This document shows, one piece after another, positions 46,445-55,807 of a stretch of DNA of 64,000 bases. The notes below the pieces were generated by a model, which saw nothing but the letters and a program-made list of their open reading frames with translations, made no database searches and was not told the origin of the DNA. The stretch is taken from NCBI RefSeq assembly GCF_001557535.2, contig NZ_CP014306.1, positions 2,232,001 to 2,296,000 of the forward strand. The letters run 5' to 3'. Numbering within the stretch: the stretch's first letter is position 1; every line of letters begins with the position of its first letter. The stretch comes from Burkholderia sp. PAMC 26561. GTDB lineage: Bacteria; Pseudomonadota; Gammaproteobacteria; Burkholderiales; Burkholderiaceae. Both the position numbers and the translations under genes were made by a program.

Positions 46445-47782
46445 ATGCCAACGCAGACGAATCCTTCCAGCCAAACGCCGCCATCCGCACCCCCGCGCCT
46501 CGGCCGGGAAATCCTGCACGTCGATCAGGTCAGTCGCGGTTTCAACAAGACGCAGGGCGAGTTGCTCGTGCTCGAAGACGTCAACCTGAAGCTGCACGAA
46601 GGCGAGATCGTGGGTCTTCTCGGCCGATCGGGGTCGGGAAAATCGACGCTCCTGCGGATCATCGCGGGTTTGATCGAACCGACGGGCGGCCAGGTCACGT
46701 ACCTGAACGAGCCGCTCAACGGCCCGGCGAAAGGCGTGGCGATGGTGTTTCAGACCTTCGCATTGTTTCCGTGGCTCACCGTGCTGCAGAACGTCGAGGC
46801 GGGGCTGGAAGCGCAGGGCGTTCCATCCAAAGAACGGCGCGAGCGCGCGCTGGCGGCAATCGACCTGATCGGTCTCGACGGCTTTGAAAACGCGTATCCG
46901 CGTGAGCTGTCAGGCGGGATGCGACAGCGGGTGGGTTTTGCGCGTGCGCTGGTCGTCGACCCTACGCTGCTCCTCATGGACGAACCGTTTTCCGCGCTCG
47001 ACGTGCTGACCGCCGAGAACTTGCGTACCGACCTGCTCGATCTGTGGACGCAAGGCAAGATGCCGATCAAGTCGGTGCTGATCGTCACGCACAACATCGA
47101 GGAAGCGGTGTTCATGTGCGACCGGATTCTGGTGCTGGCATCGAATCCGGGTCGTGTCATGGCCGAGATTCGCGTGCCGTTCAAGCATCCGCGCAACCGT
47201 CTCGATCCCGCGTTCCGGCGCCTGGTCGACGATATCTACGCCAAGATGACCGCGCGTCAACTCGGCGAGGAAAAGAAGAAGGGGCTCGAGCTCAGTAGCT
47301 GGTTGCCGCAGGTGTCGACCAACCTGATGGCGGGTTTGATCGAGACACTGGCCGCCGACCCGTACCACGGCCGCGCCGACATGCCGGAGATCGCGCGGAC
47401 GCTGCATCTGGAAGTGGACGATCTGTTCCCGGTCGCGGAAGTGTTGCAGCATCTCGGTTTCGCCGATGTCCGCGAAGGCGATATTTTCCTGACGCCGCCG
47501 GCGCGTGTGTTTGCCGAATTCGGTACGCAGGAACGCAAGATGATGTTCGCGGAGCATCTGCTGCGTCACGTGCCGCTCGCCGCCCGGATCAAGAAAGTGC
47601 TGAACGAGCGGCCGGGACATCGTGCGCCGCGTGTGCGCTTCGAGCAGGAACTGGAAGATTTTCTCTCCGATAAAGCCGCCGAGGAAACACTCGACGCCGT
47701 CATCAACTGGGGCCGTTATGGCGAGATCTTTTCGTATAACGACCAGACGGAGATCTTCAGCCTGGAAGACGTGGAGTCTTGA
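46445..47782 (+). CDS. ABC transporter ATPase with C-terminal AAA-associated domain
   Basis: A 445-residue protein. Residues about 20-270 are a NitT/TauT ATPase: GRSGSGKST Walker A, ELSGGMRQR signature, LLLMDEPFSALD Walker B, IVTHNIEEAVF H-loop. Residues about 285-440 form the winged-helix-like AAA_assoc_C region (LAADPYHGRADMPEIARTLHLEVDDLFPVAEVLQHLGFADV, then ELEDFLSDKAAEETLDAVINWGRYGEIFSY), typical of ATPases coupled to fused permeases. The ATG at 46445 is chosen; a start 54 bases earlier is possible. A terminator follows. Confidence 0.92.
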   Translation: MPTQTNPSSQTPPSAPPRLGREILHVDQVSRGFNKTQGELLVLEDVNLKLHEGEIVGLLGRSGSGKSTLLRIIAGLIEPTGGQVTYLNEPLNGPAKGVAMVFQTFALFPWLTVLQNVEAGLEAQGVPSKERRERALAAIDLIGLDGFENAYPRELSGGMRQRVGFARALVVDPTLLLMDEPFSALDVLTAENLRTDLLDLWTQGKMPIKSVLIVTHNIEEAVFMCDRILVLASNPGRVMAEIRVPFKHPRNRLDPAFRRLVDDIYAKMTARQLGEEKKKGLELSSWLPQVSTNLMAGLIETLAADPYHGRADMPEIARTLHLEVDDLFPVAEVLQHLGFADVREGDIFLTPPARVFAEFGTQERKMMFAEHLLRHVPLAARIKKVLNERPGHRAPRVRFEQELEDFLSDKAAEETLDAVINWGRYGEIFSYNDQTEIFSLEDVES

Positions 47783-47830
47783 TGCTGCGCGTAGTGCTTC
47801 AGTGAGATACGTGCCATCTGGCGCGGGATA

Positions 47831-47870
47831 AAAAAACGCGGTGCTTCTGGAAACAGATGCCGCGTTTTTT
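47831..47870 (+). terminator. Terminator after the ABC importer
   Basis: AAAAAACGCGG pairs with CCGCGTTTTTT, with inner pairing around a GAAA loop (GCTTCTG...CAGATGC). T-run of six. The following 255 bp to the autotransporter hold no gene. Confidence 0.92.
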
Positions 47871-48125
47871 GCATGTGGACGTACCTGAAAAGGTAGCCGA
47901 TAACGCGGTTCGCTTCGATCTCATGCACGGAATCCGCCGATTGCCCGTTCTGATGAAAACGTCCGCAACGATCGTTTCGCGCCGGGCGCAAACCCTTGTC
48001 CATTGTGGCTTCCAGCGTTTTCGGAAGACCGCTTCGAATCGCTTTTCACAAGATTGCCGAAGCGCAAAACGTACTCTACGCTGGGGAATCCGCCAACGCT
48101 GACGGTAAACAAGGAGCCTCCGAAG

Positions 48126-51100
48126 ATGCGTCGACTGCGCTTGCCGTTATCACGCACGAGGCGTTTGTCGGAATTGACGATCGGCGTGACATGTCTGTTG
48201 CGCGTGCCGTCGGCGCTCGGCAGTTGCGATAACCTCGCGCCCGTCAGCGGTGAATCTGCTACGTGCGATTCGAGTCTGCCGAATCCATCCCTCACGGGTA
48301 TCGCGGCGGCTGCCGGAAGCACGGGCGTCACCGTTCGCATCCAGCCGGGCGCGGGCATCAGCGTGAGCAACAGCAACGCGGTCTTCGTGCGGGATTCGAG
48401 CACTGTCACGAACCTAGGCACGCTGCAGGTCAGCGGCGATACCTTCGACGGCATCACCGCGGAAGGTAGCCCGAACGGCTTCGGGCACAACACACTGACC
48501 AACGCAGGCGCGATTCATACGACCGGCGTCGGGTCGGAGGGCACGTACAACGGCTCTGCATCAGTCACTATGGTCAACGCCGTGGGCGGCGCGATCACCA
48601 CGAGCGGAGCGAACTCGGCGGCAATGCTCGATGTATCGGCGGCGGGAGGCGGGAAGCTGACCAACAACGGCACGCTTGCCACATCGGGCGACGACTCCTA
48701 CGGCATGCTCGCCCAGACCTCCGGCGACGCGCTCGCGAACACCGGCTCGATCACGACGACCGGTTCACGCGCGTACGGCCTGTATGCCAATGGCGGCGCG
48801 CCGGGAAACAATACGCTGACAAACCACGGGTCCATCGATACATACGGGGTGAACGCGCACGGCATTGTCTCCGTGGATGCATCGCCCGGTCTTGTCACCA
48901 ACACCGGGTCGATCGCCGCGCACGGCGCCGACGCGTTGGGCGCTTTTTTCGGGCAGAAGGTCACGCTCGTGAACGCAGCGGGGGCGCGGAAACGAGCGAC
49001 CAGAGCAACGCCATCGATGCCAACAGTGGCGGCAGCTTTACGAATGCCGGAACGATTTCGGGCGGCAACGAGGGGATATCGATTGTCGGCGGTAATGCGG
49101 ACATCGTGAACAGCGGCGTGATTTCGGGCGGCGGCAATCTGGCGGTTTCATCGACGGGGCCGTATGCGATCACAATCACGAACACCGGGACTATATCGGG
49201 CGGCGGTGGTGTCGCGGTCTGGACCGATACCGGCACGAACACCTTCAAGATGAACGGCGGCACGGTGACCGGTCTGATCCGGCAAGGCGCCGGCGTCAAC
49301 ACGTTCGTGATGCAGGCGGGACAGGTCGATGACATCGATCAGGGCGGCCCGCAACCGCGTTTCACGCTGAGTGGCGGGCGCGTGACGGGCGGCCTGACGA
49401 ACGGCGGCGTGGCGACGATTACTGGCGGGCGTATCGGCAGCGTCGGGTTGACGGCGGTGCAGAACACCTTCGCAATGTCGGGCGGTTCGATCGATGCAAA
49501 CCTCACCGCGGGTTCCGGGGATACGTCCATGACGCTGTCCGGCGGGGTGATCGGCGGCGCGGTGACGCTTGGCAATGGCACGAACGCCATGACGGTATCG
49601 GGCGGTTCGATTGCCCAGGGTCTCGCCGTTGGGGACGGGCAGAATACGTTCAAATGGCTCGACGGCGGGGTGATCGGCGGTGCGGTCACGTTCGGCGCGG
49701 GACAGGCGGCGGCCACCTTGTCGAACCTGAGCGACGCGCAACTTGCGTCCACATCGATCTTCGATGCCGGCGCCGGTCGCGACACGCTCACGTTCGACCA
49801 CGTCGACGCCACCGGGCTGAGCCGCTTCGTGAACTGGGAGAGCGTGGCGGTGACGAACGCGAGCCGCCTGACGCTCGATGCCCACGGCCTCACACTCGGC
49901 GATTCCGGAACGCGAACCGGCACGATCGATATCGACTCGACGAGTTCGCTTGCCTGGAACGGCGCAGGAACGTCGGCGATCATGGCTGCCGTGGCAGGGG
50001 CACGCGTGACGATGAACAACGCTGGGATCATCGATCTGACGGGGAGCACGCGCAATACGCTCGTGGTGAGCGGCGACTACACGGGGCGAGCAGGCCAGTT
50101 GCTCGTGGACACGGTCCTTGGCGCGGATGCTTCGCCGAGCGGAAAGCTGGTCATAGCGCAAGGCACCGCTACGGGCGATACATCGATTGGCGTGAGAAAC
50201 GCGGGCGGCGCCGGCGCCCAGACGATCGCCGATGGAATCATGGTCGTGCAAACGCTTCAGGGCGCCACGACGGCGGCGACGGCATTCTCTCTGGCGAGTC
50301 CCGTCAAGGCGGGCGCCTATACGTACTATCTGTTTCGGGGCGGTGTTACGACAGGCACCGGGGATAACTGGTATTTGCGTTCGAGCATTCCGGCGGTGCC
50401 GCCGGTGCCGCCTGTCACGCCAGTGCCGCCCGTTACACCGGTCACGCCAGTACCACCGGTTGCACCTTCTGAGCCAACAACGCCTGTCGAGCCCGCTGCG
50501 CCAACCGAACCTACGCCGCCACCTTCGATCGTGCCATCCGTGCCAACCGCGCCGGCGGAGCCGCAACCGCCTACCACAGCAAATCCCCTTTACCGCATCG
50601 AAGTCCCTCTCTACGAAGCAGTGCCAACGCTTACGCGCGAGCTTGTCATCGATCAGATCGGCACCTTCCACGACCGGCACGGCGACCAGTCGCAACTCGA
50701 TGAAACCGGCACGCTGCCCGCGACCTGGGCCCGTGTCTGGGGAAACCACGCGCGCGTTGGCAGCGACACAGGCGTCGATGCGCATTTCAGCGGATTCACG
50801 GGCGGCACGCAGATCGGTCAGGACGTCTACGCAGATGCCACTGCGTCAGGAAATAGGAATCACTATGGCTTGCTGCTGGGCGCGGCGCGCGCTTCGGGCG
50901 ATGTCACCGGCTTCGCGCTTGGCATGCCGTCGGTTCAGGCGGGCAGCGTCGCCGTGGATTCGGCGAGCGCGGGCGCGTACTGGACGCACATCGGCCCCGG
51001 TGGCTGGTATGCGGACACCATCATGACTGGAAGCGCGCTGACGATCAAACCGTCGTCGAACGACGGCCTTGCCGTGACCACGCATGGCCGGTCGATCGCG

Positions 51101-51541
51101 GGATCAGTGGAAGCAGGATTGCCGCTGGCTTTGCTGGCCGGACTGAGCATCGAGCCGCAGGCGCAGGTCATCTGGCAGCATGTGTCCATCAACGATATAA
51201 ATGACGGCATCTCGACCGTCAGCTTCAGCAACCCGAGTTCGTTCGCCGCCCGTCTGGGACTGCGCGTATCGGGGCGCTGGCAAGCGGGCAGGGTGGCGTT
51301 GCAGCCTTATGCGCGCGTCAATCTATGGCGTTATTTCGATGCATCGAGCAACGTGGTCTTCGGAGAAACCACAACGGTCCCGGCGCAGTCATCGGCGACG
51401 CTGGCCGATTTTCAAACCGGCGTCGCGATCGACGTCAGCGCGCGGGGCAGCCTGTTTGCGAACGTCCATTACGCAATGAACGTGGGCGGCGCCACGCGCG
51501 CCACAATAGGCGGCGATGCTGGCGTACGCTGGCGTTGGTGA
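48126..51541 (+). pseudogene. Autotransporter adhesin-like protein, frameshifted
   Basis: One reading frame runs from ATG 48126 (AAGGAG upstream) through an exported passenger, and is lost near 48980-48984 where it meets GGGGG. The passenger then continues in another frame to 51541 with no break in its repeat pattern. Restoring one G in that run joins the two into about 1,138 residues. The passenger is made of N-rich, G-rich beta-helix repeats (TNAGAI, TNTGSI, NSGVISGGG, then GGxVTxG units). A Pro/Val/Thr-rich linker at about 50395-50580 precedes a C-terminal 12-strand autotransporter domain (from TLTRELVIDQIG). The last strand ends VRWRW. The 49106-51541 part has no start of its own. The break may be a real inactivation, a phase-variable tract or an assembly error. 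Confidence 0.8.
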
Positions 51542-51574
51542 ACGGCTGGGCGCACGGCCAATCTCGCAGACAAG

Positions 51575-52090
51575 TTACTGCAGATTGCCCCAGCGTGCGA
51601 CGGCCGGTTCCGCCGATGCCCACTTCCACGCGCCGCCATTGTCATTGCCCTTGCAAGCCTGGGCGACGAACCAGTCCTGATGTGCGTCGGCCTTGTTGCC
51701 ATCGGCCACCGAGAACGCGAACTCGCGGCATGTCGCAAGCGCGCTGGTGAACTCCCGCAGTACTCGGACATTGCCGTGGCCATTTTCCACCGGCAGCGTG
51801 TGCTTGACGCTCCAGGTTTTTTCATCGCCTATGGGAAGGTCGCCCGCCGTCGTCGCAATGGCGATCTGCTGGTCGCTGTGCAGGCGCTTCATGAGGCGCG
51901 CGATGGCTTCGTCGGTCGCGGCCTGCACTACGATGCCCACGCCGAAACCGATTGCCGGGTTGCTCGTGACCACGCCCGTCGATACGCCCGCGGCCGCGCC
52001 GGCTGCCGCGCCAATCGATCCACAGCCGCTCATGAATACGCAGCTCGCAGCAGCGCCGGCCGCGAGCATCAGGCTCAGACCGGGCCTCAT
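51575..52090 (-). CDS. Putative lipoprotein, paralogue of its upstream neighbour
   Basis: A 171-residue protein with a lipobox (ASCVFMSGC, lipid on Cys23) after a short hydrophobic signal, then an Ala/Gly-rich segment resembling a glycine-zipper (AAAGAAAGVSTGVV), and a C-terminal domain ending WKWASAEPAVARWGNLQ. No function is known. The start overlaps the stop of the upstream gene (ATGA at 52087-52090). The two products share the same signal-zipper-domain layout and C-terminal motif, showing tandem duplication. Confidence 0.8.
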   Translation of the reverse strand: MRPGLSLMLAAGAAASCVFMSGCGSIGAAAGAAAGVSTGVVTSNPAIGFGVGIVVQAATDEAIARLMKRLHSDQQIAIATTAGDLPIGDEKTWSVKHTLPVENGHGNVRVLREFTSALATCREFAFSVADGNKADAHQDWFVAQACKGNDNGGAWKWASAEPAVARWGNLQ

Positions 52091-52641
52091 TGCAGCGCGC
52101 CCCAACGCGGCGTGGCAGGTTCCGCCGACGCCCACTTCCACGTCTGTCCGTCGCGGCAGATGGAGGCTACGTAGAAGCCGCTGTCGGCGGGCTTGTCCTT
52201 CACGGCGTCGGTGTCCACCGAGAACACGATTTCCTTGCAATCGAGCGTGCCGGTACTGATGGTACGGCTGACCGTCACGCGGCCTTTTTCATCCGGCTCG
52301 ATGGGCACGGTATGCACCGCAGCCCATTGCGCTATGGCCCCGACTGCGAGCGGTCCGGCCGCGCCTGCGATACGGTCCTGCGTATAGGTGTGCATTACCC
52401 GCTGGCTGTATTGCACACCAGCTCTGGCGGCAGCAACGGCGCCCAGTCCGATGCCCGTCGCGACGGCAGCATTGCTGGTCACGGCGCCGGCGATCGCCGC
52501 ACCACCGATACCCGCGCCTGCCACAGCGCCTTCGCTATACAGCGAGTTGCAACCCGAAAGGGTGAAACACGCGATGGCTCCCATCAGGAGCGTTGCCATT
52601 GCCGCGGCGTGAGTCGGACGCCGGTAAATCGTTTTCTGCAT
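52087..52641 (-). CDS. Putative lipoprotein with glycine-zipper-like segment
   Basis: A 184-residue protein. Lipobox LSGC after FTL places the lipidated cysteine near residue 31. A Gly/Ala-rich stretch (AVAGAGIGGAAIAGAVTSN) follows, then a soluble domain with paired cysteines (TGTLDCKEIVF; VASICRDGQTWKW). It ends WKWASAEPATPRWGALQ, nearly as in the downstream gene. First of a two-gene operon. AGGAAGGAAC precedes the ATG. Role unknown; probably envelope. Confidence 0.82.
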   Translation of the reverse strand: MQKTIYRRPTHAAAMATLLMGAIACFTLSGCNSLYSEGAVAGAGIGGAAIAGAVTSNAAVATGIGLGAVAAARAGVQYSQRVMHTYTQDRIAGAAGPLAVGAIAQWAAVHTVPIEPDEKGRVTVSRTISTGTLDCKEIVFSVDTDAVKDKPADSGFYVASICRDGQTWKWASAEPATPRWGALQ

Positions 52642-52780
52642 GATGCTGTTCCTTCCTCGCCTTTCTCTATTCTTTCGATGACGGCAACCGGCTTCTTCGC
52701 GCAGACCTTGAGCGCAAAAGACCTAGCAAACGGAGCGCCCGGGCATTTTGAATGACGTAACAAGGAGGTGGGCAAAGAAA

Positions 52781-52798
52781 TTTGCAAGAAATTGCAAA
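52781..52798. promoter_or_regulatory. Inverted repeat upstream of the lipoprotein pair
   Basis: TTTGCAA-GAAA-TTGCAAA, a perfect 7-bp inverted repeat 140 bp before the first lipoprotein start. Candidate operator; regulator unknown. Confidence 0.35.
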
Positions 52799-52900
52799 TA
52801 AGGGGAACGTGCCGCTTCGAATGAAAAACTGGCGTGACAGTTGGGGCGAAGTCGATGGATCGCGGGAGGATCCATCGACGTAGCGAGCATTGGCTTGCAG

Positions 52901-53971
52901 TCAGCCTTCATTCCCGGCGGGCGCCGACGGCTCCGCTTCGCCGCCTTCGTCATCGTAAGCACCAAGGCGGTTATAGAGGGTCTTCAGACTGACGCCCAGG
53001 GCTTTGGCGGCCCGGCGTTTGTCGCCGCCGCAATGCTTGAGCGTGCCGAGGATGATCTGCTTTTGCGCATCGGCGAGCGGTGTGCCTACCCAGACGTTCA
53101 TGGCATCGCCCTGCGTTATAGGTTTCTTCACCCGCGAGGCCAGATGCGGATGCGCAATCTCCACCGTTTTCTCGGCAAGAATGAACGCGCGATACACCGT
53201 GTTCTTCAACTCGCGCACGTTGCCCGGCCACGAGTATGTGCGCAGCATGTCGATCGCACGTTTGCTGAACGACTTGTTGGTGCCTTCCTGCGCGTTCATC
53301 TCGGCGAGAAAATGCTGCGCAAGAAATTCGCGGTCGCTGTCGCGTTCACGCAGCGGCGGCGCGCGCAATGGAAACACGGCCAGCCGATACATCAAGTCTT
53401 CACGCAGGCCATTCTCCTTGACCGCCACGATCGGGTCGCGATTGGTCGCGGCGATCACACGGACATCGGAGTGGATCAGCTCATTACCGCCGACTCGAAA
53501 GAACGTTCCGGTTTCAAGTGCGCGTAACAGCTTCACTTGCCGCACCGGCGACATCTCGGTCACTTCATCCAGGAACAGCGTTCCGCCATTCGCATGTTCG
53601 AAATAACCAAGGCGTCCTTGGACCGCGCCGGTAAAACTCCCTTTCTCGTGCCCGAAGAGTTCCGGCTCGATAAGATTATCGGGAATAGCGCCGCAATTGA
53701 CCGCAACGAACGGGGCATCGCGCCGGGCGCTTTGATCGTGAATGGTACGAGCAATGAGTTCCTTGCCGGTTCCCGATTCACCGATGATCAGCGCCGTGGC
53801 ATCAGTTGCGGCCACACGTTCTATCTGCGAGTAAAGCTCCATCATCACGGGCGATGAACCGTACAGAAGTCCAAACGACTTCAACCCGGCAATCTCTCCC
53901 GCGTTACGTTTCTTCTGCGATGGCGTATCGCCGGAGGCGACGGCCGGCGAGTCCAGATCGGTTGACGCCAT
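52901..53971 (-). CDS. Sigma-54-dependent transcriptional activator without receiver domain
   Basis: A 356-residue enhancer-binding protein consisting of a short N-terminus, an AAA+ domain and a Fis-type HTH. Walker A GESGTGK is at 64-70, the sigma-54-contact loop is GSFTGA at 111-116 (Ser for the usual Ala), Walker B is GGTLFLDEV, and the arginine finger region is RVIAATNRD. The C-terminal HTH is [22 protein letters not shown]. With no receiver domain the regulator is probably controlled by level or another protein (PspF-like). It is transcribed divergently from the 54486 operon, whose sigma-54 promoter lies 450 bp away. Confidence 0.93.
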   Translation of the reverse strand: MASTDLDSPAVASGDTPSQKKRNAGEIAGLKSFGLLYGSSPVMMELYSQIERVAATDATALIIGESGTGKELIARTIHDQSARRDAPFVAVNCGAIPDNLIEPELFGHEKGSFTGAVQGRLGYFEHANGGTLFLDEVTEMSPVRQVKLLRALETGTFFRVGGNELIHSDVRVIAATNRDPIVAVKENGLREDLMYRLAVFPLRAPPLRERDSDREFLAQHFLAEMNAQEGTNKSFSKRAIDMLRTYSWPGNVRELKNTVYRAFILAEKTVEIAHPHLASRVKKPITQGDAMNVWVGTPLADAQKQIILGTLKHCGGDKRRAAKALGVSLKTLYNRLGAYDDEGGEAEPSAPAGNEG

Positions 53972-54419
53972 GAGTCTTTAAGTCCTGCAAATGTTGTTCG
54001 GGCGACAGGGTTTGGCCGGGCGCCAGGACAAGGCGGCAGCACAGTGTTGCGCTGATTCCCGCCCTGTTGGTGGCAGGGAGGCAGCTTCGGCCCCACTATC
54101 GCTCAGGGTGACGAAGCATCGTTTAATGGCAGCAGGCCTGGACATTTCAATGAAAGCCGCAAGCGTGCAACTCATCTCGTAATCCGTATTTAACCATCCG
54201 CAACGACTTAGCGGCAACGTGCTTTGTTCTGCTTGAGTAATCGCAACACGATTAGCCGCGCGGTACGCCATATTGCGCGCAAACTCCGGAAACCTTCACC
54301 GATACCTTGCCTCATTTACACGCGCTGTACGTAATTGTTACGTGCGTCCGGGTATTCACACGCGCGCAATCGATGCAACCCGGCCCGCAATGACTCATCA
54401 CAAACCGGCTTCGGTCGAT
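53972..54419. other. Divergent control region of the sigma-54 island
   Basis: About 450 bp between the activator gene and the sigma-54 promoter at 54420. Holds the inverted repeat at 54329-54343. No gene supported. Confidence 0.5.
54329..54343. promoter_or_regulatory. Putative upstream activating palindrome
   Basis: ACGTAA-TTG-TTACGT is a perfect inverted repeat 78-92 bp before the -24 element, the normal distance for an enhancer-binding protein site. The adjacent divergent activator gene makes it a plausible binding site. Confidence 0.5.
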
Positions 54420-54420
54420 A

Positions 54421-54435
54421 TGGCACGGTTTCTGC
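54421..54435 (+). promoter_or_regulatory. Sigma-54 promoter of the 54486 operon
   Basis: TGGCACGGTTTCTGC: GG (54422-54423) and GC (54434-54435) separated by 10 bp, with the -24 element TGGCACG matching fully. Start expected near 54447, 39 bases before the ATG at 54486. Confidence 0.75.
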
Positions 54436-54485
54436 GTAGCACGTGGCATCTGCAAACGAACGGCCGTGACCCGGCACAGACAGCC

Positions 54486-54797
54486 ATGGAAGATTCCTTG
54501 CATTTCGACATCCACGTGCCACAGCGCGCCCGTCCAGTACGCCGTGCACGTGCGCCGCAGCGCGCCGATGAGCGTCCGGAACTCCTGGCGGCCGAGCCGA
54601 TCAACGTATATCACTGGGCCGCCGTGGCGCTCGTGACCGCTCTCATGTGCGTGGTGATGGCATGGGCTGCGGGCACACCGGCACTTTCCCGCGCAGCGGG
54701 CGTGACGAGTTTCGTGTTCGCCGCGCTCGGCAGCGCGCTCGTCCTGGGTGGCATGCTGCGAACGTTGCATACGCGCCGGGACGCGTCCACATCATGA
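54486..54797 (+). CDS. Small two-segment membrane protein
   Basis: A 103-residue protein starting MEDSLHFDIHVP, with an Arg/Pro-rich cytoplasmic N-terminus (QRARPVRRARAPQRADERPE) followed by two membrane segments (AAVALVTALMCVVMAWAAG and FVFAALGSALVLGGML). The ATG at 54486 is preferred to upstream in-frame starts because these lie on or before the sigma-54 promoter. Family not recognised; first gene of a three-gene run with DUF883 and another small membrane protein. Its job is probably envelope related (inference). Confidence 0.6.
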   Translation: MEDSLHFDIHVPQRARPVRRARAPQRADERPELLAAEPINVYHWAAVALVTALMCVVMAWAAGTPALSRAAGVTSFVFAALGSALVLGGMLRTLHTRRDASTS

Positions 54798-54850
54798 TCG
54801 GCGCATTGGCGGCTGATCGACCACAAGTCAATGGCAAGGGGTTTCAAAAC

Positions 54851-55168
54851 ATGAGTCAAACGACAGTCCAGATCTCTTTGGGCAAGCAGAAGATCATCGA
54901 GGACATCAAGGTCTTGTTGAACGATTCCGAGGAACTGGTGCGCCTGAGCGCATCGTTGCCGGCTGAAGGCGTGGACGCCCTGCGCACCCGTCTGCGCGAC
55001 CACGTCGATACCGCCCGCCACGCGCTGGAAGCTGCGCAAGCGGGCGCGCAGGACAAGTACCGCGCGAGCCTCGATGGCACCGTCCGCTACACGCGTGACA
55101 ACCCTTGGCAGGCGCTCGGCATTGCGGCGGGCATCGGCTTTCTGGTGGGCGTCATCGTTTCGCGGTAG
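54851..55168 (+). CDS. DUF883 family membrane-anchored protein (ElaB/YqjD)
   Basis: A 105-residue protein with a long amphipathic helical N-terminal part (about residues 8-75, helix-rich, VDALRTRLRDHVDTARHALEAAQAG) and a C-terminal membrane anchor PWQALGIAAGIGFLVGVIVSR. Both features and DNPWQALG are diagnostic of DUF883. In E. coli the homologues YqjD and ElaB are stationary-phase, ribosome-associated inner-membrane proteins. AAGGGG precedes the ATG. Part of the sigma-54-driven run. Confidence 0.92.
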   Translation: MSQTTVQISLGKQKIIEDIKVLLNDSEELVRLSASLPAEGVDALRTRLRDHVDTARHALEAAQAGAQDKYRASLDGTVRYTRDNPWQALGIAAGIGFLVGVIVSR

Positions 55169-55211
55169 AACGTATGCAGTCCCCGATCATCTGAATACAA
55201 GGAGAGAAACA

Positions 55212-55469
55212 ATGGCACGACCGAAGATCGGCTTGTTTGGCGCGTTGATCGCAGTGGGCAGCGTGCTCGCATGGAAATGGGCGCAAACGAAACGCGATAC
55301 CGTAAAACGCACCCCGCGCGACCTGACGCGCTGGGAAGACGAGGGCGGCAAGGTGGTCACGCCTTCAACTGCAACGGCTTCAGGGCAGCCCGTTGCGGCA
55401 CGGCCAGCCAACGGCAGCAACGGAGCCTTGGGTGGAACGCCGGACGCGTGGCACTTTCCGCATAGTTAA
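55212..55469 (+). CDS. Small single-pass membrane protein
   Basis: An 85-residue protein with one N-terminal hydrophobic segment (IGLFGALIAVGSVLAWKW) and a polar tail with RTPRDLTRWEDEGGKV and a Thr/Ala-rich low-complexity end. AAGGAGA lies 6 bases before the ATG. It is the last gene before a terminator in the DUF883 run. No family recognised. Such small proteins often follow DUF883 genes in Burkholderia, from memory. Confidence 0.75.
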   Translation: MARPKIGLFGALIAVGSVLAWKWAQTKRDTVKRTPRDLTRWEDEGGKVVTPSTATASGQPVAARPANGSNGALGGTPDAWHFPHS

Positions 55470-55511
55470 GTGAATGTGCGCGGGTCTCGAAACAGGCTCG
55501 AAGCATGACCG

Positions 55512-55537
55512 AAACGCACGCCCTGGCGTGCGTTTTA
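55512..55537 (+). terminator. Terminator of the DUF883 run
   Basis: AAACGCACGCC / GGCGTGCGTTT with a 2-base CT loop, then TTAT. Confidence 0.82.
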
Positions 55538-55807
55538 TCTTGATAAAGCCTTATAATCGATGTACTCACTGCAATAACCGCGCTGTATGGCAATTATTGC
55601 GGGTGCAGTGACATGCCAGTTAATCAATCGGAAAGATTTTCATCTTTCGGCGTGCTTGAGTTCAATCGGTGCGCATTCGGCCTGGCGGGCGGAGCCTTCA
55701 TCGTTCTACGTGTTCAAGTATGACGATGTGTGGCCGGCGCCCCCGGAGACCTCCACGATGCGTTCAGCAACGTGTGACCCTCAACGCTTTGGATAAATTC
55801 GAGACGC

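Noticed and set aside
49106..51541. Downstream autotransporter part as an independent gene
   Set aside because: It starts at a GTG in the middle of beta-helix repeats, has no signal peptide or Shine-Dalgarno, and continues the upstream passenger exactly after a one-base shift.
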